Part shown: piece by piece, positions 14,309 through 20,633 of the stretch
Layout of the letters: each line of letters opens with the position of its first letter
Numbering within the stretch: position 1 is the first letter of the stretch
NCBI GenBank assembly: GCA_023230665.1
Contig: JALNWY010000041.1
Location: forward strand, 1-20,633
Reading direction: 5' to 3'
DNA length: 20,633 nt
DNA from: Deltaproteobacteria bacterium
GTDB lineage: Bacteria; Desulfobacterota; Desulfomonilia; UBA1062
Notes under the pieces: model-generated
Seen by the model: only the letters and a program-made list of their open reading frames with translations
What the model was told of the DNA's origin: nothing
Databases searched by the model: none
Position numbers and translations under genes: made by a program

Positions 14309-14836
14309 ATGCGCAGACAGATCATTCATGGCGCCCTGGGGCTGGCCGCTCTTGCCGTCCTGGCCGCAGGCATTCTCCTGCTGCTCTTCCTTCCGGATGA
14401 CGACGGACAGGGGGTGTCCCGGAGCAGGGTCCCTGAGCACCTCACCCGGATCGGGCCCTATGTGAAGGACATCCACGTCATGGAGAAGATCGGGCCGTAC
14501 AACCTGTCGGTTCGGGCCTCCAGCTTTCACATGAAGAAGACCAGGTTCATGGGCTTCAGCACCAACCTCTACAAACTGGTAGTTGCCCATGACGCCCGGG
14601 TCACCCTGTACCGCGACGGGGCCACGATGCTGGACGTGAAGAAGGACCGGCTGGTGATGCCGCCCGCCCTGGGGCTCATCGATATCCAGGAGCCGGTGGT
14701 GGTCTGTCCCGAGGGCATGGATGACGTGAGCCGGATCGAGATAAGCCGCGACAAGGGGTTCATCCGGATCCACCGCAGCAAAGGGGTCGAAACCTGGGAA
14801 CTCGCGCCGGAATCACCCCGGCAGGATAAAGCCTGA
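14309..14836 (+). CDS. Small membrane-anchored protein, unknown (LptC-like layout)
   Basis: A 175-residue protein with a short basic start (MRRQIIHG), one hydrophobic segment at about 8-28 (ALGLAALAVLAAGILLLLFL) and a soluble beta-rich remainder with alternating patterns (RVTLYRDGATMLDVKKDRLVMPP, RIEISRDKGFIRIHR). The layout, one N-terminal anchor plus a periplasmic beta domain, recalls LptC of the lipopolysaccharide export machine, but LptA/LptB genes are absent and no decisive motif is seen. No clear Shine-Dalgarno precedes the ATG at 14309, so translation may be coupled or weak. The gene follows the lipoprotein gene by 54 nt with a stem-loop between. The C-terminus converges with the split-barrel protein gene 22 nt away. 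Confidence 0.75.
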   Translation: MRRQIIHGALGLAALAVLAAGILLLLFLPDDDGQGVSRSRVPEHLTRIGPYVKDIHVMEKIGPYNLSVRASSFHMKKTRFMGFSTNLYKLVVAHDARVTLYRDGATMLDVKKDRLVMPPALGLIDIQEPVVVCPEGMDDVSRIEISRDKGFIRIHRSKGVETWELAPESPRQDKA

Positions 14837-14858
14837 ACCGCCTGAGAAGGGTGCGGCT

Positions 14859-15707
14859 CTAGAACTGCGTGACCGGCTCGATCGCGACCTCGGGATAGAT
14901 CTGGCCGTGCTTGGGCGGCATGGAGTTGTACACCCAGTCGATGTCCACGATGCCGAGCGTTACCCCGCGACCCTTCTTAAGCCCGCCGAAGACCCCCCTG
15001 ACGAGCACGTCCTCCATGTCCATGGTGAGCCCGAACACGGCCACGCCCATTCCCTGCTCCAGGCGCTTGAGCTCGTCGCCGTAGGCAAGGGTGGAGAAGG
15101 CCAGCCGGGTGCTGTCCGCAGCCTGGCACTGAATGAGGGGGATGATGACCGGAAACCCGTCGGGGCCCACCCAGGAAAGGAACTTCAGGCTGTCCAGCCG
15201 GTCGAAGAGACCCTGGGCCCAGGGTTTGAGTATCCGTCTGAAGTTCGGAGTGCGCACCGCGGCCTTTCCGGCCCTGGTGAGCAGGGATGAGAGGATGATC
15301 CGTCCCATGGGCAGGCGCTCCCGGCCATAGGTCTCAACCAGGTCCATGTAGTGCACGGTGTGGATGCCGAAATAGGCGTTGTAGCGGAACATGGGCTTGC
15401 TGTTGAACATTTCGAAGTCCTCGCCGCTGCGCTCCTGATGAGCCCAGAGCGCCTTGCCCCGCCAGAGGCGCTTCGAGAGCGTCATGATGAGAAAGCCGGT
15501 CCTTGGGTTGTCCTGCACGTGATGTTTGCTCAGACCCTCGGAGAACTGGCCCCAGATGAGCTCTCCAGTGGTTTTTGCCTGCAGGGCCGTGATCAGGGTG
15601 ACATGGGGCAGCCCCTGCGGGTTGACGGTCGCGATCAGGCCCACCTTTGCCTCGGGCTCGAACTCCCTGAGATCCCGCTCGTCAAACCGATTCGAGTTCA
15701 TTTTCAT
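14859..15707 (-). CDS. Pyridoxamine 5'-phosphate oxidase-like FMN/split-barrel protein
   Basis: A 282-residue protein with the split-barrel flavin-binding start of the PPOX superfamily: LREFEPEAKVGLIATVNPQGLPHVTLITALQ, then GELIWGQFSEGLSKHHVQDNPRTGFLIMT. A second barrel-like part follows after about residue 170 (LKFLSWVGPDGFPVIIPLIQCQAADSTRLAFSTL), so it may be a tandem two-barrel chain. Members bind FMN, F420 or heme and the reaction here is unknown. The start is ATG at 15707 because AAGGAGG lies 7 nt upstream; the longer frame from 15758 has no such site. It lies 138 nt downstream of the GRE activase in the same direction, so it may share the GRE transcript or have its own promoter. A role in electron transfer to the GRE system is speculation. 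Confidence 0.85.
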   Translation of the reverse strand: MKMNSNRFDERDLREFEPEAKVGLIATVNPQGLPHVTLITALQAKTTGELIWGQFSEGLSKHHVQDNPRTGFLIMTLSKRLWRGKALWAHQERSGEDFEMFNSKPMFRYNAYFGIHTVHYMDLVETYGRERLPMGRIILSSLLTRAGKAAVRTPNFRRILKPWAQGLFDRLDSLKFLSWVGPDGFPVIIPLIQCQAADSTRLAFSTLAYGDELKRLEQGMGVAVFGLTMDMEDVLVRGVFGGLKKGRGVTLGIVDIDWVYNSMPPKHGQIYPEVAIEPVTQF

Positions 15708-15714
15708 TGCCTGT

Positions 15715-15721
15715 CCTCCTT
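15715..15721 (-). promoter_or_regulatory. Ribosome binding site for the split-barrel protein gene
   Basis: AAGGAGG on the minus strand, 7 nt before ATG at 15707. It decides for this start over the one at 15758. Confidence 0.8.
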
Positions 15722-15845
15722 TTAAGTTCACTGACAGTGCTTCCCCGTCAATGGGCATGATGCCTCGGGCCTGCCGTATCTCGGATTCCGCTCCTTACTT
15801 AAGGCTTGCCGCGGCCTCATGAGCGATTTTTTAAGAGCCGTCCGC

Positions 15846-16892
15846 TCACCGGGGCGTTTCGCGGCCTGCCGGGGGGCATGATCTCTCCGGTGCCGGCGGA
15901 TGCCCGCGAGATTCTGTCCCGGCGGTGGCCCCGCTCGCATGGACGATCACGCCCCTACCCGCCGACTCGGATGCCGCCTGGGCCAGACGCTCCATGTGGC
16001 CCTGCGCCACGAGCCCGCAGTCCCGGCACTTCCAGTTGATTCCCAGTCCGTCGTACTTGTGGGCGCAGAGGTTGTTGAACGCGCAGAGTTCCCACCGGGA
16101 GACGGTCCCGGCCATGGTGTCACGGATAAAGGCACCGATGGCGCGGATATTCTCCTCACTGTCCGTATGGCCGGGAATAACAGGGGTGCGCACCCAGATC
16201 TCGAGGGGGTTATGAAGCTTCCTGCAGTAGTCTCTGATCCGGGCGAGGTTCCGCTGGATCTGGCTGCCGCACAGGCCGGTATAGCCGCGATGAAGCTCCT
16301 CGTCCATGAGCTTGAGGTCATAGAGCAGCAGGTCGGTGAAGGGCAGGAGCATCTCGAGCCTTTCCCAGGGGCACTGGCCGCAGGTGTCGAGCGCGGTATG
16401 GATGCCCTTTCCTTTCAGCGATTCTAAGACCTTGCGGGCAAAATCCGGCTGACGGGTAGGCTCGCCGCCCGAGAGGGTCACTCCGCCCTTTGACTGCTCG
16501 AAATAGACGCGGTCCTTCATCAGCTCGTTCACGAGATCCTCGGGGCTGAAACACCTGCCGTAGATCTCCATGGCCGTGGACGGGCAGGTCTGGGCACAGC
16601 AGAGGCAGTCCGTGCACGCCTGCCTGTCGATCTCCATGCCAGAGTCTGTGGTTTTGAGCGCATTTTCCGGGCATACCTCGATGCAGCTCAGGCAGCCGAT
16701 GCACCGCGATCCCACCCAATGCACCTGCGGCCTTCCCGGGATGCTCTCCGGGTTGTGACACCACACGCACTGAAGCGGACACCCTTTGAAAAAGACCGTG
16801 CTTCTGATGCCCGGACCGTCCTCGGTGGACATCCGCTGGACCCTCAGGATGAGACCCTTCGGCTTTTCCGGGTCATGCCCAGCGGTCTTCAT
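15846..16892 (-). CDS. Glycyl radical enzyme activase (radical SAM, with two extra Fe-S clusters)
   Basis: A 348-residue enzyme that uses SAM and a reduced [4Fe-4S] cluster to abstract hydrogen from the glycine of its partner GRE. The radical SAM motif is CPLQCVWC (Cys38, 42, 45). Two ferredoxin-like motifs follow: CIGCLSCIEVC (Cys64, 67, 70, 74) and CTDCLCCAQTC (Cys93, 96, 99, 103). The SAM-binding GGE is in TLSGGEP (139-145). The two-cluster insert is typical of activases of GREs other than pyruvate formate-lyase, including BssD, HpdA and CutD. The last 30 residues or so (from about SGATAGTESRG) are Pro/Arg-rich and look like a non-conserved tail. The ATG at 16892 has only a weak upstream site. 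It lies 57 nt after the GRE gene, its evident substrate. Confidence 0.96.
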   Translation of the reverse strand: MKTAGHDPEKPKGLILRVQRMSTEDGPGIRSTVFFKGCPLQCVWCHNPESIPGRPQVHWVGSRCIGCLSCIEVCPENALKTTDSGMEIDRQACTDCLCCAQTCPSTAMEIYGRCFSPEDLVNELMKDRVYFEQSKGGVTLSGGEPTRQPDFARKVLESLKGKGIHTALDTCGQCPWERLEMLLPFTDLLLYDLKLMDEELHRGYTGLCGSQIQRNLARIRDYCRKLHNPLEIWVRTPVIPGHTDSEENIRAIGAFIRDTMAGTVSRWELCAFNNLCAHKYDGLGINWKCRDCGLVAQGHMERLAQAASESAGRGVIVHASGATAGTESRGHPPAPERSCPPAGRETPR

Positions 16893-16949
16893 GCCGGCTC
16901 GCCTCTGTGCGCACGTTCCGGACCCGGCGATCTTTTCCCGGCCTTATCT

Positions 16950-19469
16950 CTAGAGCGACTCATGACTGATCCTTGCGATCACCTCGTTCTGCAGCTCGCG
17001 GCCGATAGTGGTGAAGTAGGCATTATAGCCCGTGATCCTCACCAGAAGCGACTGGTACCCCTCGGGTCGTCTCTGGGCATCGTGCAGCATGGCCGCGTCG
17101 ATCATGTTGACCTGGAGCGAGGTTCCGCCCTGCTCAAGACTCCCTTTGAGAAAGGCCTTGAACTTCTCCTTGTGCTCGGGGTCCCTGAGCAGCGAAGGGC
17201 TCATGGAGATGGTGTGGCTCGCGCCGTTGGGCAGGCAGTTGAGGTAGCCGCCCCAGTCTCCGGGACCTTTCTCTGCCTTGCCGCCCAGGGCCTTGCCCAC
17301 CGAGTTCATGTTTGCTGTGGGGCCGTTGATGTCGGCCCCGCTCACCGGACAGATGGCGTTTGACAGGAACCTCCCCTTGGGCCTCCCGTCCGGGCTCGCC
17401 GGCAGGATGAACCCGTCCCCCACCCAGTAGTTCCAGCTGAGCATCCCGGGCCTGAACTGCCTGCCTGTCGAGCGGGTCCTGTGCCTCCATGTCTCCTCGC
17501 ACCACAGGTCCATGACGGCCCGGGCCATGGCGTCCGCTTCATCATCGTCCCGGCCGTATTTGGGCGCCTTGTACGTAGCCAAAGCCTGGAGTTTTTCAAA
17601 ACCCTGCCAGTTTGCCTTGAGCGCCTTCACCAGCTCCTGAAGCGTGCACTGCTTTGTATCGTACACCAGGTGCCTGATCGCGAGCAGGCTGTCCACCGTG
17701 GTGGCAAAGGTCACGGCCTCCAGCGTGGTGAAGTTGAGCTCGGCCCCTCCCTGGGTGATGTCCAGGCCCTTTTCCGCGCATCCTTTCACCAGGCAGGATA
17801 CATAGGGCGTGGGACAGAACCGGGCCCGGATCGACTCGGATTTTTCATAGAGCTCCACGCATTGCTTGATGATAAATTTCGTCTGCCGGGCATAGGCGCT
17901 CCAGAAGTCCTCCCAGGACCTCAGCGACGCGGCGTCACCGGTCCGGGGGCCTGCCTGGCGCACCTTCTCGCGTTTACCCGTGATGGGGTCGACAAAGTCG
18001 AAGAAGTCTTTCCCGTCGTTCAGGGCGAGCTCCACGCTTTTCAGCAGGTTGAGGTTGTTGTCCACGGTCCCGGAACGGTCGTTGCCCGCCATGGTGTTCT
18101 CCAGGCAGCCGACCGGCGCATAGTCGTGCACGTTGCCCTCGTTGATGAGGTGCTCCACACAGGCCTTTTTGGCCTCCCGCATCATGCCTGCCATGGACCG
18201 CTCGTCAAAGTTGAGCAGAAAGGGCGAGCCCTGGCTCGTGGAGACCATGTCGACCACCTTGTCAAGGAGTTCCTCCGGGCTCCCCTTGTGGAGTCGGATG
18301 TTGGGCTTGGGCTCCAGGATGGGCGAGAGCTCGTCGATTACCTCGAGCATGGCATAGGTCAGATCGTTGGTCATGTCGCGGCCGTCCCTGCCCATGCCCG
18401 AGAGGGTGATGAGCTGGCCGTAGCCCGAGGTGATGCCCATGTTCCCGATCCGGATCATTGCGTCGTAAACCGTGTTGGCGTGAATCCAGAAACACTTGAG
18501 AATCTCCTTGCCGAATTCCCGGTCCATGCCCTGCGCGATCGAATGCTCCCAGTAGGGCAGGAGGTACTGGTCGATTCTGCCAAAGGACACGCCCGGGCCC
18601 GGATAATTCTCGTCGCTCATGACGAGCATGTGAGTGATCCACAGCGCCTGCACGGCCTCCCAGAATGTTCGCGCCGGCTCCCAGGGGACATGTCTGAGGT
18701 TCTCCGCCATCCGGACGAGCTCGGTTTTTCTCAGCAAGTCCTGTTCCTCCCCGGCGAGCTTCTCTAAGAGTCCGGCATATTTGCCTGCCAGGTCCCGGGG
18801 CATGGCGGCCGCGGTCATCATGGCGCGCAGCTGCGCGCCCGTGCTCCCCTTTTTCTCCTTTGCGTCCAGGAACTCGTATCGGCGCCTGAGGTCCTCGTAG
18901 ATGCCCTTCCAGCCCAGGTTCAGGATCCGCTCATACCCCGGGATGAGGTGGCCCGAGGTGGCGCCGGAGTTGCCGTAGCCATGGTCGTGGAACCATTTCA
19001 TGGACGCCCGCGCGCCCTTTCTGCCATAGATGAGCCGGTCGCGCTCTCTTGCCTCCTTTTTCGTCCAGCACATGGAGGTCTGGATATTGAAGCGGCCGCC
19101 TGCGATGAGGTCCCCGGGCAGGACCTCGCAGGGAACATGGTTCACCATCACCTCCCGGATGAGCCATGCCTTGCGCTCGGGCAGGCTCCAGGTCCAGAAG
19201 ACAGGGTCCAGCTTCACGGTGTGCGCGGCCTGCTGCATGGAGGACCGGAAGGTCTGAAGAAAGGCATAGGTCTCGGGCACGATGTAAAAGGTCATCTCGT
19301 CGAACTGCACGTCCCAGGGCATGCCCGTGGTCCAGGCCGTGAACTCGTTGTTCCACGCGCGGCTCGTTCCCTGGAAGTAATAGTCGCGCAGCCACCGGAT
19401 CCGCGGGGAGAGGTTTTTCGGTTTCTTGATCTTTTTGCCCGGATCATCGAGCGCCTCTGCCATTGCCAT
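16950..19469 (-). CDS. Glycyl radical enzyme, benzylsuccinate/alkylsuccinate synthase-like branch
   Basis: An 839-residue catalytic GRE. The glycyl radical loop is RITGYNAYFTTIG (811-823, radical on Gly814) and the catalytic cysteine is in APVGCLEN (Cys455, with Glu457 making a C-x-E motif). Other family marks are FLLNFDERS (417-425), GGAELNFTTLEAVTF (574-588), APKYGRDDDEAD (635-646) and FRPGMLSWNYW (672-682). From memory, GYNAYFT-x-IGRELQ and the N-terminal PWDVQFDEMTFYIVPET resemble BssA/AssA-type fumarate-adding enzymes more than PFL, glycerol dehydratase or choline lyase. However, no small BssB/BssC-like subunit gene is near, and C-x-E is typical of lyases and decarboxylases, so an arylacetate decarboxylase-type or new reaction is possible. 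AAGGAGG lies 6 nt before ATG 19469. It is cotranscribed with a GntR regulator (18-nt gap) and the activase. Confidence 0.95.
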   Translation of the reverse strand: MAMAEALDDPGKKIKKPKNLSPRIRWLRDYYFQGTSRAWNNEFTAWTTGMPWDVQFDEMTFYIVPETYAFLQTFRSSMQQAAHTVKLDPVFWTWSLPERKAWLIREVMVNHVPCEVLPGDLIAGGRFNIQTSMCWTKKEARERDRLIYGRKGARASMKWFHDHGYGNSGATSGHLIPGYERILNLGWKGIYEDLRRRYEFLDAKEKKGSTGAQLRAMMTAAAMPRDLAGKYAGLLEKLAGEEQDLLRKTELVRMAENLRHVPWEPARTFWEAVQALWITHMLVMSDENYPGPGVSFGRIDQYLLPYWEHSIAQGMDREFGKEILKCFWIHANTVYDAMIRIGNMGITSGYGQLITLSGMGRDGRDMTNDLTYAMLEVIDELSPILEPKPNIRLHKGSPEELLDKVVDMVSTSQGSPFLLNFDERSMAGMMREAKKACVEHLINEGNVHDYAPVGCLENTMAGNDRSGTVDNNLNLLKSVELALNDGKDFFDFVDPITGKREKVRQAGPRTGDAASLRSWEDFWSAYARQTKFIIKQCVELYEKSESIRARFCPTPYVSCLVKGCAEKGLDITQGGAELNFTTLEAVTFATTVDSLLAIRHLVYDTKQCTLQELVKALKANWQGFEKLQALATYKAPKYGRDDDEADAMARAVMDLWCEETWRHRTRSTGRQFRPGMLSWNYWVGDGFILPASPDGRPKGRFLSNAICPVSGADINGPTANMNSVGKALGGKAEKGPGDWGGYLNCLPNGASHTISMSPSLLRDPEHKEKFKAFLKGSLEQGGTSLQVNMIDAAMLHDAQRRPEGYQSLLVRITGYNAYFTTIGRELQNEVIARISHESL

Positions 19470-19487
19470 GGCACACCTCCTTGTTTT

Positions 19488-20213
19488 TTACCGGCGGGAA
19501 AGCAGGGTTCTCAGGCGCTGCTCGCCGTGGGCGAGGGTCTCGGTCATGAGTGCCGCCGCCTGTTTCGGGTCCTGTTTTTCGACTGCCGCAAGCAATCTCC
19601 GGTGGAACCGGAGTATCGCGGGGACAACCTCGGGCTCGGAGAAGAAGAGCGAGGTAAAGTTCACATACACCGGCCTGAACGAGTTGATGAGCATGGGATA
19701 CACGAGATTACCCGATGCGATGCCCATGGTGAGGTGAAACTCGAAGTCCAGGGCCGTGATCTTCTCGATATGGCGGGGGTCTGCCGACTCCTCTGCGTTC
19801 AGGATTTCATGAAAGGTCTCGATGTGAGTGTCCGTGCGGTTGAGTGCGGCGAGCCGGGCAGTCTCGTTCTCCACCAGGGCCCTTACCCGGATGAGACTCT
19901 CCAGCAACTCGGGGTCCAGGCCGCCGCGCTGGAAATTGACGAGCGACTCCAGGATGGCGAGCGAGCCTTCCTTCCGGTAATCGCTCACCACGGCGCCCGC
20001 CCGGGGCCTGAGTTTCACCAGCCCCTTGGCGGCCAGCTCCACGAGCCCCTCGTGCACCACGGGCCTGCTCACCCCCAGCTGGAGCGCAAGCTCGCGCTCA
20101 GGGGGCAGCTTCTGACCGATGGCGAGCCTGCCCGTGAGGATCAGGTCTTCAAACCGCGAGATAAACACCTGTTTGAGACTCTCGGTCTTGAGAGGCCCCA
20201 GCATGTCCTGCAT
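19488..20213 (-). CDS. GntR-family regulator, FadR subfamily (FCD domain)
   Basis: A 241-residue regulator. The N-terminal winged helix is clear: SLKQVFISRFEDLILTGRLAIGQKLPPERELALQLGVSRPVVHEGLVELAAKGLVKLRPRAGAVV (about 11-75), followed by an all-helical FCD ligand-binding domain (LLESLIRVRALVENETARLAA, then ALDFEFHLTMGIASGN and HRRLLAAVEKQDPKQAAALMTETL). FCD proteins often use an Asp and three His to hold a metal and bind a carboxylic acid; a candidate DFxFH is seen. The start is ATG at 20213, as GAGGAGG lies 8 nt upstream; the frame could begin at 20255 only without a site. It is the first gene of the GRE unit, 18 nt before the GRE gene, so it probably senses the GRE substrate or product, plausibly an organic acid, and regulates the operon from its own promoter. 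Confidence 0.95.
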   Translation of the reverse strand: MQDMLGPLKTESLKQVFISRFEDLILTGRLAIGQKLPPERELALQLGVSRPVVHEGLVELAAKGLVKLRPRAGAVVSDYRKEGSLAILESLVNFQRGGLDPELLESLIRVRALVENETARLAALNRTDTHIETFHEILNAEESADPRHIEKITALDFEFHLTMGIASGNLVYPMLINSFRPVYVNFTSLFFSEPEVVPAILRFHRRLLAAVEKQDPKQAAALMTETLAHGEQRLRTLLSRR

Positions 20214-20221
20214 GAAATCAC

Positions 20222-20228
20222 CCTCCTC
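20222..20228 (-). promoter_or_regulatory. Ribosome binding site for the GntR gene
   Basis: GAGGAGG on the minus strand, 8 nt before ATG at 20213. It excludes the longer frame from 20255, whose start would lie inside the predicted promoter. Confidence 0.75.
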
Positions 20229-20236
20229 GCAGGCTG

Positions 20237-20249
20237 TTGGTATTACCAA
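20237..20249. promoter_or_regulatory. Predicted FadR/GntR operator
   Basis: TTGGTA-T-TACCAA is a perfect 13-bp palindrome containing TGGT-N3-ACCA, the pattern known for FadR-subfamily GntR regulators. It lies 24 bp before the regulator's ATG and just downstream of the predicted -10 box, covering the likely transcription start. This is the expected place for autorepression of the GntR-GRE-activase operon. Confidence 0.7.
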
Positions 20250-20254
20250 GAGCA

Positions 20255-20283
20255 ATAATGCCTGCGAATCAATGATGAATCAA
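20255..20283 (-). promoter_or_regulatory. Predicted promoter of the GntR-GRE-activase operon
   Basis: On the minus strand TTGATT (20283-20278) and CATTAT (20260-20255) are 17 nt apart, matching the consensus at 4 of 6 each. The transcription start would fall near 20248, inside the palindrome, which supports both calls. Confidence 0.5.
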
Positions 20284-20633
20284 GGGAGAAATATTGCTGA
20301 AGAGATTGTTTGCTGCATGGATCAGGGCCACGCGGGATCTTCTCGTACACGGGATCGGCCTGGAAGGATGCCCGGGGCGGGAAGAGGGGTCGGCGGGAAG
20401 GGCATGCCGGGCGTGTTGAGAATCTCCCTTGCCGGGTTATACTGAATTTCAGGCTGGTTTTCTCCATTTCATCCGTGAGGATAACGATTCAGCGCCACGG
20501 CTCCCCCCGGTCCCGGACAGGGCATGGTTCCCTTCTGTTTTTCTCCATCTTCCCGGAGACAGGGAAAGAAGGAGATCATCCGCTCGCTCAACCCTGGAAA
20601 GACACTCCAGCAGGGCATTTTTTCACCAGTTAA
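20284..20633. other. Right-end region with no supported gene
   Basis: No frame here has a ribosome binding site or recognisable protein. The plus-strand frame 20310-20633 encodes a low-complexity Gly/Arg/Ser-rich chain and the minus-strand frames are short. A small imperfect dyad TTCCC/GGGAA lies at 20550-20566. The region is probably the intergenic space upstream of the GRE operon, possibly running into a neighbour beyond the window. Confidence 0.5.

Noticed and set aside
15793..15804. Small dyad CCTTA-CT-TAAGG between activase and split-barrel genes
   Set aside because: Five-base arms are likely to occur by chance, and neither a T-run nor a good promoter sits beside it.
17481..20258. Long plus-strand open frames at 17481-18767 (428 codons) and 18948-20258 (436 codons)
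   Set aside because: They lie opposite the GRE and GntR genes, which have clear motifs. Their products are His/Val/Gly/Arg-rich mirror text typical of antisense frames in GC-rich DNA, and no ribosome binding site precedes them.
20310..20633. Plus-strand frame of 107 codons at the right edge
   Set aside because: No ribosome binding site, low-complexity Gly/Arg-rich composition and no recognisable family. It may be chance coding potential in intergenic DNA.
1..20633. CRISPR arrays, insertion sequences, tRNA or rRNA genes, phage genes
   Set aside because: I saw no regularly spaced repeats, transposase or integrase motifs, terminal inverted repeats or tRNA-like sequences on either strand.

Overview
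The window is GC-rich, densely packed bacterial DNA, apparently from a strict anaerobe. A glycyl radical enzyme (GRE) with its activase, an FdhD, a B12-binding radical SAM protein and an archaeal-type NrpR-like nitrogen regulator next to gdhA together suggest a Desulfobacterota (old Deltaproteobacteria, Syntrophobacterales-like) fermenter, syntroph or sulfate reducer. That placement is inference from gene content; no rRNA or tRNA gene is visible.

Left part (1-6778, all minus strand): seven co-directional genes with very short gaps. In order of transcription they are a ThDP enzyme resembling 2-hydroxyacyl-CoA lyase/oxalyl-CoA decarboxylase, a zinc-dependent medium-chain alcohol dehydrogenase, an extended SDR (NAD-dependent epimerase/3beta-HSD type), a TM1586-type nitroreductase, the rRNA methyltransferase RlmB (TTG start), FdhD, and a truncated secreted protein that appears to start on ATC. 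A strong sigma70-like promoter (TTGACT-17-TATTAT, about 6981-7009) precedes the block and leaves a leader of about 195 nt with a hairpin. A TetR-family regulator (7189-7860) diverges from it, and the 410 bp between them carries back-to-back promoters and two perfect palindromes.

Middle (7842-14836): a B12-binding/radical SAM protein converges on and overlaps the TetR gene. Divergent from it is a two-gene nitrogen unit: an NrpR-like repressor followed by NADP-type glutamate dehydrogenase, ended by a textbook terminator. A GTA-N6-TAC dyad resembling the archaeal NrpR operator lies at the predicted promoter. Then come a large unrecognised lipoprotein and a small membrane-anchored protein.

Right part (14859-20255, minus strand): a FadR-type GntR regulator, a GRE most like the benzylsuccinate/alkylsuccinate synthase branch, its activase with two extra ferredoxin-like clusters, and an FMN-type split-barrel protein. 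No small BssB/BssC-like subunit lies among these genes. A perfect TTGGTA-T-TACCAA palindrome sits over the predicted transcription start of the regulator. This GntR-GRE-activase cassette is the best candidate for an undescribed system; its substrate cannot be read from the sequence. The last 380 bp hold no gene I can support.
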